DNA of 64,000 nucleotides from assembly GCF_016863295.1 (NCBI RefSeq), contig NZ_BOOP01000014.1, positions 1 to 64,000 on the forward strand, given 5' to 3'. Origin of the DNA: Planotetraspora phitsanulokensis (lineage in GTDB: Bacteria; Actinomycetota; Actinomycetes; Streptosporangiales; Streptosporangiaceae). The notes below the pieces were generated by a model. That model was not told the origin of the DNA, did not search any database, and was given only the letters and a program-made list of their open reading frames with translations. Shown one piece after another: positions 25,253 to 34,014 of the stretch. The translations under genes and the position numbers were made by a program. Positions within the stretch are counted from its first letter, which is position 1. Every line of letters begins with the position of its first letter.

Positions 25253-26656
25253 TCAGGAGTCGAAGCCGAGCCCGAACGCGTCGAGCGTGCGGAGCCAGGC
25301 GTTGCGCCGCCCCTCGTGAGCGTCGGACCTGGCCATCGACCAGCGCGTGAGCTGGATGACGCCCGACCTGAGGGGTTCGGGCGGGAACGGCACGGGCTTG
25401 CGCCGCACCATGCGCAGTTCGGTCCGCTCGGTCCGCTCCCCCGCGAGCAGGTCGAGCATCACGTTGGCCCCGAAACGGGTGGCCCCGACCCCGAGGCCGG
25501 TGTACCCCGCCGCGTAGGCGAGGCGAGAGCCGTACGCGGTGCCGAAGAAGGCGCTGAACCTGCTGCAGGTGTCGATGACCCCGCCCCACTTGTGGCTGAA
25601 CCTCACCCCTTCGAGCTGCGGGAACGTCTCGTAGAAGTGCCCGGCGAGCTTCTCGAACGTGGCGTCGCGCTGATCCTGCTCCGCCGTGATGAGGCCGCCG
25701 TTGTAGTAGACCGCGTCGTACCCGCCCCACAGGATCCGGTTGTCGTCGGTCAGCCGGTAGTAGTGGAACTGGTTGCCCGAGTCGCCGAACCCCTGACGGT
25801 TTCGCCAGCCGACCTCGGCGAGCCGGTCCGCCGGCACGGGTTCGGTCATCAGCACGTAGTCGTAGACCGGCACGAGGAAGTGCCGCAGCCTGCCCAGCAG
25901 CGGAGCGAAGGCCCCTGTGCCCAGGGCGACCATGCTCGCCCGCACCGTGCCGAGCGGCGTGTCCAGTTCGAGGAGGCTTCCGCCGTCCCGCAGCGACCTG
26001 ACCGGGGTCCGCTCGAAGACCCGCACGCCGAGCCGGACGCAGGCTTCCCGGAGTCCCCAGGCCAGCCGGGCGGGGTCGACCATGGCCGCTCCGTCCCGGT
26101 CCCACAGGCCGCCCAGGTAGGTTGGGGAGTCGACCTCGGCCCGCACCTGCTCGCGATCGAGGCGCTCCATCCGCAGGCCGAGCGACGCGCCGACCGCGGC
26201 CTCATCGTCGAGTCCTTCGAGCTCCCAGTCCCGCGTGGCGACGCGCACCTCGCCGGTCCGCTCGAACGAGCAGTCGATGCCGTACCGGACGAGGGAGGCC
26301 TCGAGCTCGTCGAGGTTCTCCCGTCCGAGGCGGTCGAGCCGGCCGATCTCCTCCGGCCACCGCTCCATGCCGTTGCCGAGGCCGTGGGTGATGCTCGCCG
26401 CGCAGAAGCCGCCGTTGCGGCCGGACGCGGCCCAGCCGATCTCCCGCCCCTCCAGCAGGACGACGTCGAGGGACGGGTCGCGCTCCTTGGCCATGAGCGC
26501 GGTCCACAGGCCGGAGAATCCACCCCCGACGACGGCCAGGTCGGCGGTGACCTGGCCGGTCAGCCTCGGCGACGGAGCGGGCGCGATCGCCCGGTCCAGC
26601 CAGTACGGCTTGCGCTCCGCGTCAGCGAGCGCCTTCTGCGGGTTCACACATTCCAC
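25253..26656 (-). CDS. FAD-dependent amine oxidase (PuuB/DadA-like)
   Basis: A DAO-family flavoenzyme of 467 residues. A dinucleotide motif VVGGGFSGLWTA (about 42-53) is followed by the REIGWAASGRNGGFC segment typical of gamma-glutamylputrescine oxidases and related N-substituted amine oxidases. The C-terminal domain has AYAAGYTGLGVGATRFGANVMLDLL. It probably oxidises a polyamine-derived amine to an aldehyde, giving the substrate for the aldehyde dehydrogenase in the same operon, plus NH3 and H2O2. It is the last gene of the polyamine operon, 12 bases after the permease. GTG starts three codons apart are both possible. Confidence 0.88.
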   Translation of the reverse strand: MECVNPQKALADAERKPYWLDRAIAPAPSPRLTGQVTADLAVVGGGFSGLWTALMAKERDPSLDVVLLEGREIGWAASGRNGGFCAASITHGLGNGMERWPEEIGRLDRLGRENLDELEASLVRYGIDCSFERTGEVRVATRDWELEGLDDEAAVGASLGLRMERLDREQVRAEVDSPTYLGGLWDRDGAAMVDPARLAWGLREACVRLGVRVFERTPVRSLRDGGSLLELDTPLGTVRASMVALGTGAFAPLLGRLRHFLVPVYDYVLMTEPVPADRLAEVGWRNRQGFGDSGNQFHYYRLTDDNRILWGGYDAVYYNGGLITAEQDQRDATFEKLAGHFYETFPQLEGVRFSHKWGGVIDTCSRFSAFFGTAYGSRLAYAAGYTGLGVGATRFGANVMLDLLAGERTERTELRMVRRKPVPFPPEPLRSGVIQLTRWSMARSDAHEGRRNAWLRTLDAFGLGFDS

Positions 26657-26668
26657 ATCCCCGAAGAG

Positions 26669-27457
26669 CTACGCGCGGCGACGGCGCGCCGCGATGATGT
26701 TGCCGACGGCGATCAGGAGGCCGCCCGCGAAGATGAGTGTTCCCATCACGTTGACCTGCGGCGGGATGCCGACCCTGGTGACACCCCAGATCCACAGCGG
26801 GAACGTCACGGTGCTGCCGGCGGTGAAGTTGGTGATCACGAAGTCGTCGATCGACAGGGCGAACGCCAGCATCGACCCCGCGAGCACGCCCGGGAAGATC
26901 ATCGGAAGCGTCACCAGGCGGAACGTCTCCCAGGTGTTCGCACCCAGGTCGCGCGCCGCCTCCTCGAGGGAGGTGTCCAGCGTCATCACCCTGGCCCGGA
27001 CCGTCACCGCGACGAACGAGATCGAGAACATCACGTGGGCGACGACGATCGTGGGGAAGCCCTCGGGCACGCCCAGCGTGATGAACAGCGAGTGCAGCGA
27101 GGCGCCCATCACGATCTCGGCGCACGAGATCGCGGCGAACATCACCAGCGTCAGGAGCGCCGCCCCGCGGAAGCGGTAGCGGCCGAGGGCCAGCCCGATG
27201 AGCGATCCGAGCACACCCGCGATCACCATCGTCAGGACGGCGATGAGCAGGGAGTTCACCAGAGCCTGCGTCAGGTCGCCGATCTCGAACAGCTGGCCGT
27301 ACCACTTGAAGGTGAACCCCTGCCACGTGGTGTTGAACCGGCCCCTGGTGTCGTTGAACCCGAACAGGATCATGACCGCGATCGGCACCACGAGCCAGGC
27401 GATCACCAGCCAGGTGTAGATCTGGAGGCCGCGCCCCCGGAACAGTCCGCGGTTCAT
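26669..27457 (-). CDS. potC: polyamine-type ABC transporter permease, PotC-like
   Basis: The second inner-membrane permease of a polyamine-type importer, 262 residues and six helices. It carries the ABC permease EAA loop (EEAARDLGANTWETFRLVTLPMIFPGV, about 180-206) and the family motif FALSIDDFVITNF that follows it in PotC proteins. It starts by an ATGA overlap with the preceding permease gene. Putrescine, spermidine or a related cation is the likely substrate, judged from the family and the oxidase/dehydrogenase partners. Confidence 0.9.
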   Translation of the reverse strand: MNRGLFRGRGLQIYTWLVIAWLVVPIAVMILFGFNDTRGRFNTTWQGFTFKWYGQLFEIGDLTQALVNSLLIAVLTMVIAGVLGSLIGLALGRYRFRGAALLTLVMFAAISCAEIVMGASLHSLFITLGVPEGFPTIVVAHVMFSISFVAVTVRARVMTLDTSLEEAARDLGANTWETFRLVTLPMIFPGVLAGSMLAFALSIDDFVITNFTAGSTVTFPLWIWGVTRVGIPPQVNVMGTLIFAGGLLIAVGNIIAARRRRA

Positions 27458-28317
27458 CGTGCGGCCACCTCCAGCACGTCCTCGGTGCCGAGGGCCCTGG
27501 CGTACGCGAAGATGCCGACGAGCAGGACGGCCATCAACGTGAAGGACATGGCGGCGGCGATCGGATAGTCCTGATTGATGAGGTACTGGTTCTGGATGAC
27601 GTTGCCGATCATGGTGGTGTTGGTGCCGCCGAGCACCGACGCGTTCACGTAGTCCGAGCTCGCGGGCACGAACGTCATGAGCACTCCGGCGAACACCCCG
27701 GGCAGCGACAGCGGCAGCACGACGCGCAGGAACGTCTGGACCCTGCTCGCGTAGAGATCCTGGGCGGCCTCGAGGAGGCGCGGATCGATCCGCTCCAGCG
27801 CCACGTACATCGGGAGGATCATGAACGGCAGGAAGTTGTACGACAGACCGCCGATCACCGCGGCGGGCGTGGCCAGGATGCGGAAGTCCTGCGGGAGCAG
27901 GCCCGCGTCCCGCAGCGGGCCGAGCAGGATGCCGTTGTCCGACAGGAGGTACTGCCAGGAGATCGTCCGAAGCACGAACGACACGAGGAAGGGCAGCAGC
28001 ACCAGGAAGAGGTAGACCGACTTCCTGTTCGCGCCCTTGAAGGCGATCCAGTACGCCACCGGGAAGCCGATGACGATCTGGATGACCGTGGCGGCCAGGC
28101 CGTACAGCAGGGACCTGACGATCTGGTCGTGGTAGGTGGTCACCCCGTCGACGTAGCTGTGCCAGTTGAACGTGAAGGCGAAGCCGTCGACCACGTTGCC
28201 CGACTGCAGCGACAACGACAACATCACGACCGTCGGGACGACGAAGAAGATCGCCAGCCAGAGCCCGCCCGGGAAGATCAGCGCGTACGGCGTCAGCCTG
28301 GCCCTGAGCGTCCTCAT
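27454..28317 (-). CDS. potB: polyamine-type ABC transporter permease, PotB-like
   Basis: The first permease of the importer, 287 residues, with six helices and an EAA loop (LLEAAQDLYASRVQTFLRVVLPLSLPGV). The N-terminal helix is followed by a periplasmic segment with WHSYVDGVTTYHDQIVRSLL, as in PotB. The PVAYWIAF helix is well conserved. It lies 34 bases after the binding-protein gene and overlaps the next permease by 4 bases. Confidence 0.9.
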   Translation of the reverse strand: MRTLRARLTPYALIFPGGLWLAIFFVVPTVVMLSLSLQSGNVVDGFAFTFNWHSYVDGVTTYHDQIVRSLLYGLAATVIQIVIGFPVAYWIAFKGANRKSVYLFLVLLPFLVSFVLRTISWQYLLSDNGILLGPLRDAGLLPQDFRILATPAAVIGGLSYNFLPFMILPMYVALERIDPRLLEAAQDLYASRVQTFLRVVLPLSLPGVFAGVLMTFVPASSDYVNASVLGGTNTTMIGNVIQNQYLINQDYPIAAAMSFTLMAVLLVGIFAYARALGTEDVLEVAAR

Positions 28318-28351
28318 GCCTCCTCCTCACCTAAGGGCACGTCGTGCTCGC

Positions 28352-29611
28352 TCATGCCGTGGTGATCGCTTGGAAGATGTTCTCGTACTGCTTCTGCTCG
28401 TCGGTGTTCTTGAAGTTGCGGTAACTGCGCAGTTTCGCGTAGTCGGCATCGCTCGGGAACACCAGCGGGCTGTCGGCGATCTCCGTGAGGGTCTTCTTGT
28501 CGTCGCCCGACGCCGCGTCCGCGTCCGACTTGATGACGGCCTGAGCCGCCGGCACGGGAGTGACGTAGTTGATGTACTCGGCGAGGCCCCCGGCGACCTT
28601 GGGGTCGTAGAAGAAGTCCATCAGCGTGATCGCGTCGACCGGGTTGGCCGCGGTCTTGGGGATCATCATGTTGTCGGTCCAGATCGTCGCCCCCTCGTCG
28701 GGGATCACGAACTGCAGGTCGGTGCCCTCCGAGATGTTCTTCTGGAAGATGTCACCGGACCATGCCTGGCAGAGCCAGATGTCGCCCTTGCCCAGCGGGT
28801 CGACGTACCCCTGGTCGTAGTACTTCCGCACGATCCCGGCGTCGCGCTGCTCCTTGAGCTTGGCCGCCGCCTTCTCCCAGTCCGCCGGCGTGGACTTCTC
28901 CGGATCGATGCCGAGCAGGAACATGCCGAAGTTGCCGATCTCCTGGGAGTCGGCCATCATGCCGACCTTGCCCTTGTACTTGGGGTCCCAGAGCGCGGAG
29001 TAGCTGGTGGGCGGGGTGTCGACGTACTTCGGGTTGTACGCGATGCCGGTCATGCCGGACGCCCACGGGATGCTGTAGACGTTGCCGGGGTCGTAGGACT
29101 CGTTCTTGTACCGGGCACCGGCGTTGGCCGCGAAGTTCGGCAGCTTGCCATGGTCGAGCGGCACGAGGTAGCCGAGCTCGACGAGCTGGGTGAACTGGAT
29201 GCCGTTGGTGACGACCATGAGGTCGTAGTCGATCGACTGACCGGCGGCGAGGAGCGGCTGGATCTTGGCGAACCAGCCCGCGTTCTCCTGGATGACCTCC
29301 TTGTAGGTCACCGTGATCCCGGTCTGGTCGGTGAACTGCTTGAGCTCGGGCTGCTTGGGGTCCATATAGAGGGGCCAGTTGGCGAAGTCGACGTGGCCGT
29401 TCTTGACCTTGCCCGACCAGTACTGCTGGACGGCGGACTGCGCCTGGGCCGAGGAGCTGGGCTTGGCCACACGCTTGCCCTGAACGCCACAGGCGGCCAG
29501 CGCGAGACCTGCCGCCGACAGGCCGGCGAGGCGGAACGCGTCACGGCGGCCGAGGCGGCGCTGCGTCATGCCACGGAGGAGAGCGGGGTCCTGATTGCGG
29601 AAGTCGTTCAT
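28352..29611 (-). CDS. potD: polyamine-type ABC substrate-binding lipoprotein, PotD-like
   Basis: The extracytoplasmic binding protein of the importer, 419 residues. The N-terminus has a twin-arginine-like RRLGRRDAFRLAGL followed by a lipobox LAACG, so it is probably a Tat-exported lipoprotein. The mature part shows the PotD/PotF pattern: HVDFANWPLYMD, QTGITVTYKEV, YDLMVVTNG, IPWASGMTGIAYN and LCQAWSGD. An ATG with AGGAG about 13 bases upstream is used. Family membership indicates putrescine or spermidine; the exact ligand needs a structural comparison. Confidence 0.9.
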   Translation of the reverse strand: MNDFRNQDPALLRGMTQRRLGRRDAFRLAGLSAAGLALAACGVQGKRVAKPSSSAQAQSAVQQYWSGKVKNGHVDFANWPLYMDPKQPELKQFTDQTGITVTYKEVIQENAGWFAKIQPLLAAGQSIDYDLMVVTNGIQFTQLVELGYLVPLDHGKLPNFAANAGARYKNESYDPGNVYSIPWASGMTGIAYNPKYVDTPPTSYSALWDPKYKGKVGMMADSQEIGNFGMFLLGIDPEKSTPADWEKAAAKLKEQRDAGIVRKYYDQGYVDPLGKGDIWLCQAWSGDIFQKNISEGTDLQFVIPDEGATIWTDNMMIPKTAANPVDAITLMDFFYDPKVAGGLAEYINYVTPVPAAQAVIKSDADAASGDDKKTLTEIADSPLVFPSDADYAKLRSYRNFKNTDEQKQYENIFQAITTA

Positions 29612-29642
29612 AGGGGTTCGTGCTCCTGGTAATTCGAAGGAG

Positions 29643-30791
29643 TTACCGCAGCACGTAGGAGTGCTGGGGCTGCCAGGACAGCCAGACCGTGTCGCCTCGC
29701 TCGGCCGTGATGGTGCTGTCGTGCGCGTTCTGCTGGAAGACGGTGATCTCGGCGCCATCGGCGAGCACCACGGCGTAACTGTTGGAGGTGCCCAGATAGA
29801 CGACCTCGGAGACGGTGCCCTGGACGACGCTGAGGTCGCCTTCGGGCTGTCCGGTGGAGATGGTGATCTTCTCCGGCCGGACGGTGAGTTCCAGAGTCTC
29901 GCCCACGGATACGGACTCCTCGACGGGTGCCAGGATCCGGTCGCTCGGCCCGAGCGCCAGCACGGCGGTGGACCCGTTGACCTTGTCGACGGACCCGCTG
30001 AGCAGGTTCGACGTGCCGATGAACCCGGCGACGAACTTGGTGGCCGGCCGCTCGTAGATCTCCCTGGGAGCCGCGAGCTGGTCCACCAGGCCGTCGTTCA
30101 TGACGGCGATGCGGTCGCTCATCGTGAGCGCCTCGCCCTGGTCGTGGGTCACGTAGACGAACGTGATGCCGACGTCGCGCTGGATGCGCTTGAGCTCGAT
30201 CTGCATGGCCTGCCGCAGCTTGAGGTCGAGCGCGCCGAGCGGCTCGTCCAGGAGCAGGGCACGGGGCCGGTTGACGAGTGCGCGGGCGAGGGCCACACGC
30301 TGCTGCTGGCCGCCGGACATCTCCCTGGGACGGCGCTTCTCCCGGCCGGTGAGGTCGACGACCTCGAGGATCTCCCCCACACGCCGCTGGATCTCAGCGG
30401 ACTCCACCTTCTTGCGCTTGAGCCCGAACGCCACGTTCTCCCAGACGCTCATGTGCGGGAAGAGGGCGTAGGACTGGAAGACCATGTTCACGTCACGCTT
30501 GTTCGGGGCGACGCTCGTGACGTCCTGCCCGTGCAGCCGGACCACGCCCTGTGTCGGGTCTTCGAATCCGGCGATCATCCGCATGCTGGTGGTCTTGCCG
30601 CACCCAGAGGGACCGAGGAGGGAGAAGAACTCGCCCTCCGTGATGGCCAGGCTCACGCCTTTGACGGCCCGTACGACCTCGCCGTGCGAGGTGTACTCCT
30701 TCACGACATTGTCGAGCTCGATGGCGGGCGTCTGTTGTGAACCGGGGGCAGCCGAAGCGGCTGCCCCCGGGCCCGCCTGGATTTCTGTCAT
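29643..30791 (-). CDS. potA: polyamine-type ABC transporter ATPase, PotA-like
   Basis: The cytoplasmic motor of the importer, 382 residues. Walker A GPSGCGKT is at 60-67, with Q-loop VFQSYALFPHM, signature MSGGQQQRVALARAL, Walker B ALLLDEPLGALD and H-loop VTHDQGEAL. A C-terminal TOBE domain (about 285-382) is typical of PotA/MalK. The first 22 residues are a Gly/Ala/Pro-rich extension. It sits between the dehydrogenase and the binding protein, with short gaps (48 and 31 bases). Confidence 0.92.
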   Translation of the reverse strand: MTEIQAGPGAAASAAPGSQQTPAIELDNVVKEYTSHGEVVRAVKGVSLAITEGEFFSLLGPSGCGKTTSMRMIAGFEDPTQGVVRLHGQDVTSVAPNKRDVNMVFQSYALFPHMSVWENVAFGLKRKKVESAEIQRRVGEILEVVDLTGREKRRPREMSGGQQQRVALARALVNRPRALLLDEPLGALDLKLRQAMQIELKRIQRDVGITFVYVTHDQGEALTMSDRIAVMNDGLVDQLAAPREIYERPATKFVAGFIGTSNLLSGSVDKVNGSTAVLALGPSDRILAPVEESVSVGETLELTVRPEKITISTGQPEGDLSVVQGTVSEVVYLGTSNSYAVVLADGAEITVFQQNAHDSTITAERGDTVWLSWQPQHSYVLR

Positions 30792-30839
30792 TCCAGGCTT
30801 ATCCCTCTTTATCAATAGGTCGTACGGCTCCGCCGCGGC

Positions 30840-32273
30840 CTATTCGCCGATGTAGTGCATGACGTGCTTGACCCGGGTGTAGTCGTGAAGCCCGAAGACC
30901 GAGAGGTCCTTTCCGTAGCCCGAATGCTTGAAGCCCCCGTGCGGCATCTCCGACACGAAGGGGATGTGCGTGTTCACCCACACCACGCCGAAGTCGAGCC
31001 GCTTGGAGACCCGCATCGCCCGGCCGTGGTCGGAGGTCCAGACCGAACCGGAGAGTCCGTACCGGACGCCGTTCGCCTTGGCGAGCGCGTCTGCCTCGTC
31101 GGTGAACGTCTGGATCGTCATGACCGGGCCGAAGATCTCGTCCTGGACCATCTCGTCGTCCTGGCGGAGCCCGTCGACGACGGTGGGAGCGAAGAAGTAG
31201 CCCTGGTCGCCGACCCGGTGGCCGCCGGTGAGCACGGTCGCGTGCTCGGGCACCCGGTCGAAGAAGCCCTGGACCCGCGCGAGCTGGTTCGCGTTGTTCA
31301 GCGGGCCGAAGTAGGCGTCCTCGTCGTCGTGGCCGCCCATCTTGGTGTTCGCGGCCGCCTGAGCGAGCGCCGCGGCGAACTCGTCGTGGATGCTCTCGTG
31401 GACCAGGACACGGCACGCGGCGGTGCAGTCCTGCCCGGCGTTGTAGAGGCCCGCTCCCGCGATCGCCTCGGCGACGGCGTTGATGTCCTTGACGTCGTCG
31501 AAGACGACGACTGGGGCCTTGCCGCCCAGCTCCAGGTGCACGCGCTTGAGGTCGTCCGCGGCCGACCTGGCCACCGCCATGCCCGCGCCGACCGAGCCGG
31601 TGATGGCCACCATGTCGGCGGTCGGGTGGCCGACGACGAGGGCGCCGGTCTCACGGTCGCCGGTGACGACGTTGAAGACGCCGGCGGGAAGGACGTCACC
31701 GATGATCTCGGCGAGCTTGATCGTGGCGACCGGGGTGGTGTCCGACGGCTTCAGCACGATCGTGTTGCCCGCGGCGAGGGCCGGTGCGATCTTCCAAACG
31801 GCCATCATCATCGGGTAGTTCCACGGCGTGACCTGGCCGATGACGCCGATCGGCTCGTGCCGGATCATCGAGGTGTGGTCGGCGAGGAACTCACCGGCCG
31901 TCGGGCCCTCCAGCGTGCGGGCCGCTCCGGCGAAGAAGCGGAAGTGGTCGGCGGCGATCGGGGTCTCGTCCTCCGCCATCCGCGCGCGAGGCTTGCCGGT
32001 GTTGCGGCACTCCGCCTCGTTGATCTCGTCGGCGCGCGCCTCGATGGCGTCGGCGATCTTCAGGAGGAAACCGGCGCGCTCGCCGGGGGTCGTCTGTCCC
32101 CACGTCTCGAAGGCGGCCGCCGCGGCGGCGTAGGCCGCGTCGACGTCCTCCTGACCGGACACGGGCGCCTGGGCGTAGACCTCGCCGGTCGTGGGATCTA
32201 CCACATCCGAGAACCGGTCACTGACTGCATCGACGAACTTCCCGTTCACGAAGTTCTGCAGACGGGTGGTCAC
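30840..32273 (-). CDS. gamma-aminobutyraldehyde-type aldehyde dehydrogenase
   Basis: An NAD(P)-dependent aldehyde dehydrogenase of 477 residues, first gene of the polyamine operon. Catalytic Cys283 lies in NAGQDCTAACR, a form typical of aminobutyraldehyde/betaine-aldehyde dehydrogenases. The general base Glu248 is in ELGGKAP. Asn152 is in PWNYP and the cofactor loop is GSVGAG. It would oxidise the aminoaldehyde from putrescine or gamma-glutamylputrescine. The GTG start is supported by AGGAGG 7-12 bases upstream. The region upstream is shared with a divergent Lrp-family regulator and holds candidate operators. Confidence 0.9.
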   Translation of the reverse strand: MTTRLQNFVNGKFVDAVSDRFSDVVDPTTGEVYAQAPVSGQEDVDAAYAAAAAAFETWGQTTPGERAGFLLKIADAIEARADEINEAECRNTGKPRARMAEDETPIAADHFRFFAGAARTLEGPTAGEFLADHTSMIRHEPIGVIGQVTPWNYPMMMAVWKIAPALAAGNTIVLKPSDTTPVATIKLAEIIGDVLPAGVFNVVTGDRETGALVVGHPTADMVAITGSVGAGMAVARSAADDLKRVHLELGGKAPVVVFDDVKDINAVAEAIAGAGLYNAGQDCTAACRVLVHESIHDEFAAALAQAAANTKMGGHDDEDAYFGPLNNANQLARVQGFFDRVPEHATVLTGGHRVGDQGYFFAPTVVDGLRQDDEMVQDEIFGPVMTIQTFTDEADALAKANGVRYGLSGSVWTSDHGRAMRVSKRLDFGVVWVNTHIPFVSEMPHGGFKHSGYGKDLSVFGLHDYTRVKHVMHYIGE

Positions 32274-32338
32274 CGTTGCCCTCCTGTCGAGGTAGCTGAA
32301 TGTCGCGACTCTGGCAGACAAAAAAACCAACTACAAGT

Positions 32339-32374
32339 GATTTCGTGGTTAAGATACCAAATCGCTACGAAATC
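32339..32374. promoter_or_regulatory. inverted repeat GATTTCGT-N20-ACGAAATC in polyamine control region
   Basis: Perfect 8-bp arms are separated by 20 bases of AT-rich DNA, in an island of low GC between the divergent dehydrogenase and Lrp genes. The arm centres lie 28 bp apart. Lrp-type octamers bind such spaced half sites. It probably overlaps the operon promoter. Confidence 0.5.
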
Positions 32375-32398
32375 GCTTGACAGGAGCGTCGGAGCTGA

Positions 32399-32429
32399 CA
32401 ACATGTCAGACCTGAACGGCAACATGTCA
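32399..32429. promoter_or_regulatory. two CAACATGTCA direct repeats 21 bp apart
   Basis: Identical 10-mers at 32399-32408 and 32420-32429 are exactly two helical turns apart. Each contains a small GACA/TGTC-like dyad. They lie 59-89 bases before the Lrp-family start and fit an autoregulatory site for that protein. Confidence 0.5.
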
Positions 32430-32487
32430 AAAACCGGCGTGTAACACAGGGCCGCTACGGCGACTCGAAGAGAGGATCCCCCCAAGG

Positions 32488-32976
32488 ATGACGACACCGC
32501 CGAAGGCACGCGCGACCGCCCCGGGCGGGCCCGTGGTCCTCGATGAGATCTCCAAGCAGATCATCGAGCAACTCCAGATGGACGGTCGCAAGCCGTATGC
32601 CGCGATCGGCAAGGCGGTCGGCCTGTCGGAGGCGGCGGTACGCCAGCGGGTGCAACGTCTGCTGGACATCGGGGTGATGCAGATCGTCGCGGTCACCGAC
32701 CCGCTCACCCTCGGGTTCCCCCGGCAGGCGATGATCGGCATCAAGTGCGAAGGCGATCTGGAGACGGTCGCCGACGAGCTGTCGTCCATCGCCGAGATCG
32801 ACTACGTCGTCCTGACCGCGGGCTCCGTGGACATCATGGTCGAGGTCGTCTGCGAGGGGGACACGCACCTGCTGGAGATCCTCGGGAAGATCCGCGCGAT
32901 CCCCAGCGTCCGGGCGACCGAGACGTTCGTCTATCTCAAGCTGCACAAGCAGACCTATTCGTGGGGCACTCGCTGA
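32488..32976 (+). CDS. Lrp/AsnC-family transcriptional regulator
   Basis: A 162-residue regulator. An N-terminal winged helix has the HTH segment KPYAAIGKAVGLSEAAVRQRVQRLLDIGV (about 31-59). The C-terminal RAM/ligand domain contains VVLTAGSVDIMVEVVCEGD and ends with TETFVYLKLHKQTYSWG, a form known from regulators beside polyamine or aminotransferase genes. It probably binds an amino acid or polyamine-derived ligand and controls the divergent operon and itself. AGGA sits near the ATG. Confidence 0.9.
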   Translation: MTTPPKARATAPGGPVVLDEISKQIIEQLQMDGRKPYAAIGKAVGLSEAAVRQRVQRLLDIGVMQIVAVTDPLTLGFPRQAMIGIKCEGDLETVADELSSIAEIDYVVLTAGSVDIMVEVVCEGDTHLLEILGKIRAIPSVRATETFVYLKLHKQTYSWGTR

Positions 32977-33106
32977 GGCTCGGTCCTGCGGGGGCCCGGC
33001 TTTTCGGAGCTGCCGGCTGGCGGGTTTCGCTTGAGCTCGCGGTTACTAACGCACCCTTTCCAGAGCACCATGCAGTTTCCTGCCGTACCTATGGGCTCGA
33101 GGCTTC

Positions 33107-33379
33107 CTTGAGCACCTTGGGGATCAACACTTTCCTAAAGCAGCCAGCGGTGCACTGTTTCCTTAGAGCACTCTGGGGTCCCAAGATTTTCTAGAGCAAC
33201 TGCGTCGTCGCGGCTTTCTGGAACAACTGCCGTCTCGCGGTTTCCTGGAGCACCCCCTGGCTCGTGCCTTCCCGAGGCACCCCCGGCTCGAGGCTTCCTA
33301 GAGCACCGCCCGGCTCGCGCCTGCCTGGAGCGCCCCCTGGCTTGCGTCTGCCTGAGGCGCCCGCTGACGTGCGGCGCCT
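33107..33379. repeat. 27/28-bp degenerate tandem array running into a coding 3' end
   Basis: Ten tandem units run here: three of 28 bp, then seven of 27 bp, with a core like CTGGAGCACCCCCTGGCTCG-GCTTC. Divergence grows toward the left, and traces may reach about 33050. The right-hand 82 bases are the last 27 codons of the cyclase gene. The unit is a multiple of three, so the repeat can be read through in any frame. No gene is supported in 32977-33297. Confidence 0.8.
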
Positions 33380-34014
33380 ACCCGGGCCACGGCCCGGACC
33401 GGAGCACCGTCGGCACCCTCCAGGCGCAGGGGCAGGAGTGACACCTCGATCGGGCGGCCGTCCGTCTGGGCGTCGACGAGCAGATCGAGGCCTCGCAGGT
33501 TCTCCGCGATGACGGCGTGCGCGCCGCACAACGCCCGATGGGCCGGCAGTTCCTCGGCAGGCGTCGGATCGACGCTGAGCGCGTCAATGCCGACGGTCCG
33601 GATACCCGACTCGACGATGAGCTCCGCCGTCTCCGCCGTGAGCCACGGATGCCGCAGGTAGTCCGCGCTCCCCCACATGGACGCCCATCCAGTGGCGATC
33701 AGGAGGATCGTCCCCGCCCGGAGGCGGGGCGCCACGAGGTCGGGAGTGATCGGCGCGCGCGGCGGCAGGCCCCTGACGTCCACGATCTCGGCCTCGCCCA
33801 GGAAACGCTCCAGTGGCAGTTCGTCGAGCCTCGGAAGCGAGTCGTCGATGTGGTAGGGAGCGTCCACGTGCGTCCCCGACTGGGATCCGAGATGCAACGC
33901 GAGGACGTTGACGCCCTCTCCCGCCACGGTGAGCGCCGGGCGGATCTCCACCTCGGGGTCACCGGGATAGACCGGCATCCCTGCCGTGATCGGCACCGAC
34001 AGGTCGATGATCAC
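33298..34014 (-). CDS. cyclase/kynurenine-formamidase family hydrolase
   Basis: A metal-dependent hydrolase of 238 residues (cyclase family PF04199). The core motif SQSGTHVDAPYH holds the family GTHxDAPxH. The first His of HxGTH is Gln here, so one metal ligand may differ from kynurenine formamidase. TILLIATGW and GIRTVGIDALSVDP are typical. Members hydrolyse formamides, amides or cyclic compounds. The GTG start overlaps the upstream nitrilase stop as GTGA. The two amide-bond enzymes probably act in one pathway, possibly on intermediates made near the polyamine operon. The last 27 residues (SQGALQAGASRAVL and before) come from a 27-bp tandem array rather than from the family. Confidence 0.85.
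   Translation of the reverse strand: MIIDLSVPITAGMPVYPGDPEVEIRPALTVAGEGVNVLALHLGSQSGTHVDAPYHIDDSLPRLDELPLERFLGEAEIVDVRGLPPRAPITPDLVAPRLRAGTILLIATGWASMWGSADYLRHPWLTAETAELIVESGIRTVGIDALSVDPTPAEELPAHRALCGAHAVIAENLRGLDLLVDAQTDGRPIEVSLLPLRLEGADGAPVRAVARVGAARQRAPQADASQGALQAGASRAVL

Noticed and set aside
25316-27568. 750-codon open frame on the plus strand
   Set aside because: It is antisense to the FAD oxidase and permease genes, whose motifs are clear. The translation is Arg/Pro/Glu-rich noise.
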